From: Geobacter sp. OR-1
GTDB lineage: Bacteria > Desulfobacterota > Desulfuromonadia > Geobacterales > DSM-12255
Length of the DNA: 64,000 nucleotides
Reading direction: 5' to 3'
Assembly (NCBI RefSeq): GCF_000813145.1
Contig: NZ_BAZF01000006.1
Coordinates: 124,001-188,000 of the forward strand
Made by a program: the position numbers and the translations under genes. The notes under the pieces were generated by a model. The model made no database searches. It was not told the DNA's origin and worked only from the letters and a program-made list of their open reading frames with translations. Shown here one piece after another: positions 63,117-64,000 of the stretch (position 1 is the first letter of the stretch; every line of letters starts with the position of its first letter).

Positions 63117-63959
63117 TTATTTCGAGGAAATCGTTTCCGGTTCTTCGAAACTGATCCGGCCGATCTTCCCTGCCCGCAGCTCCCGCAGGAAAGCCTCCGA
63201 TGCCCGGTTCAGGTCTACTGCACCGCCCCCGGCCAGGCATCCCAGGCGACGACCGACCGCCACTATCAGGTCGTCGGGGGAGTCTGGCAGTTCCTGCAGC
63301 CCGTAGCGGGCTTGCAGCAGTTCGGGATACCTTCGCAGCAAATATTCGCCGGCAAAAATGCCGACAGCGACACTGTCCATGGCATTATCTCCGATAGCAC
63401 CGCTGACAGCCAACCGGTAAGCACCTTCCTGGTCACCCATATCCGGCCACAAAACCCCAGGCGTATCGGAGAGAACGATGCCGTTGCGTAGATCGATCAG
63501 CTGGGTAGTGGTGGTGACCGCCGGCCGGTCTCCCACCTTTGCCACGTTTTTACCTGCCAGAGTGTTGATCAGTGTAGATTTTCCTACATTCGGAATCCCC
63601 ACCACCATGGTGCGGACCGGAAAGCCCGGCTTGCCCCGCTTCGGGGCCATCTCCTGGCAGAGCTTGATCAGCGGCTTGGTATCGGAGTGCTTCTTGGCAG
63701 AGAGAGGGAGCGCCCGCACCCCGGTCTGCAGTTCAAACTCCCGCACCCAGGCCTTGGTCACAGACGGGTCGGCCAGGTCGTGCCTGGTCATAACCTTGAT
63801 CCAGGGCTTGTTCCGGCGCAGCTCCGCCAGCCTGTGATTGGAGCTGGAAACAGGGAGCCGGGCATCCAGCACCTCGATGACTACGTCTATCCGCTTGATC
63901 AAATCCTGGATCTGCTCCAGGGCCTTGCCCATATGTCCGGGGAACCATTGTATCGCCAT
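63117..63959 (-). CDS. ylqF: Ribosome biogenesis GTPase YlqF/RbgA with variant G4 motif
   Basis: 280 residues. Starts with the family signature IQWFPGHMGKALEQI. It is a circularly permuted GTPase: G4 first (normally NKxD, here VMTRHDLAD, residues 58-61 TRHD), G5 (LPLSAKK), then G1 GIPNVGKST, G2 (TTTT), G3 DTPGVLWP, and a C-terminal ANTAR-like RNA-binding tail. It helps late assembly of the 50S subunit. The replacement of Asn-Lys in G4 could weaken guanine specificity. Confidence 0.93.
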   Translation of the reverse strand: MAIQWFPGHMGKALEQIQDLIKRIDVVIEVLDARLPVSSSNHRLAELRRNKPWIKVMTRHDLADPSVTKAWVREFELQTGVRALPLSAKKHSDTKPLIKLCQEMAPKRGKPGFPVRTMVVGIPNVGKSTLINTLAGKNVAKVGDRPAVTTTTQLIDLRNGIVLSDTPGVLWPDMGDQEGAYRLAVSGAIGDNAMDSVAVGIFAGEYLLRRYPELLQARYGLQELPDSPDDLIVAVGRRLGCLAGGGAVDLNRASEAFLRELRAGKIGRISFEEPETISSK

Positions 63960-64000
63960 AAATGTGTTATTCCTTAGCTGTGTGTTGGAGGTGATGGTCT

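Overview
The window reads as a chromosomal segment of a Geobacter-like member of the Desulfuromonadota (deltaproteobacterial lineage). This rests on a fairly GC-rich base composition, a type II secretion gspA/gspB pair, a GEMM-I (cyclic-di-GMP-I) riboswitch in front of a secreted protease of the type common in Geobacter, a sigma-54 type promoter, many hybrid histidine kinases and the general gene content. No rRNA, tRNA, CRISPR array or insertion sequence was seen.

Layout. 1-2930 (+): the C-terminus of a Ctp protease, then exeA/gspA and gspB. 2953-3786 (-): a rhomboid protease. 3787-4173: an intergenic region with a candidate sigma-54-dependent small RNA. 4174-7315 (-): a PpiC-type isomerase and an SOS cassette lexA-orf-dinB. 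7485-11661: tex, a small membrane protein and an M48 protease. 11849-15934 (+): Ser/Thr kinase, PP2C phosphatase, LysM/polysaccharide deacetylase lipoprotein and TPR lipoprotein. 15948-17644 (-): a methyltransferase and a tiny membrane protein.

17645-46377 (-) is a complete type VI secretion (T6SS) locus of about 29 kb, apparently one transcription unit read from about 46.6 kb downwards. It contains an FHA protein, a zinc-ribbon protein with repeated Thr-Val-Leu/Ile-Leu tags, a TagH-like C-terminal-domain protein, tssJ, tssK, tssL, tssM, tagF, tssA, tssB, tssC, hcp, tssE, tssF, tssG, clpV, an unknown gene, vgrG and a DUF6484-like gene. It ends in an effector module of DUF2169, a degenerate ketoacyl-synthase-like protein, a PAAR-like (DUF4150) toxin, a partner/immunity candidate and a TIGR02270-type HEAT-repeat protein. 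The C-terminal domain of the toxin matches, residue by residue at conserved spacing, the catalytic signature of the anthrax edema factor/CyaA/ExoY nucleotidyl cyclase family in a strongly shortened form. I regard this as the most interesting element. The kinase and phosphatase upstream, the FHA protein and the Thr-tagged zinc-ribbon protein suggest that the apparatus is switched by threonine phosphorylation.

46727-53859 (-): a YaiI-family protein and a signalling operon (large hybrid histidine kinase, CheR, second hybrid kinase). 54043-54748 (-): a GreA/GreB-type factor and a 54-residue zinc-ribbon protein. 55082-57480 (+): the GEMM riboswitch and an M6 metalloprotease. The rest (57771-63959) holds a membrane HExxH protein, a BI-1 protein, pfkA-mutT, small membrane proteins, an SseB-like protein, a lytic transglycosylase and the ribosome-assembly GTPase YlqF/RbgA.

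Three genes (FHA protein, large hybrid kinase, lytic transglycosylase) are each split at a run of six to eight identical bases, and each is restored by removing a single base. This points either to homopolymer over-calls in the assembly or to slippage-controlled genes.
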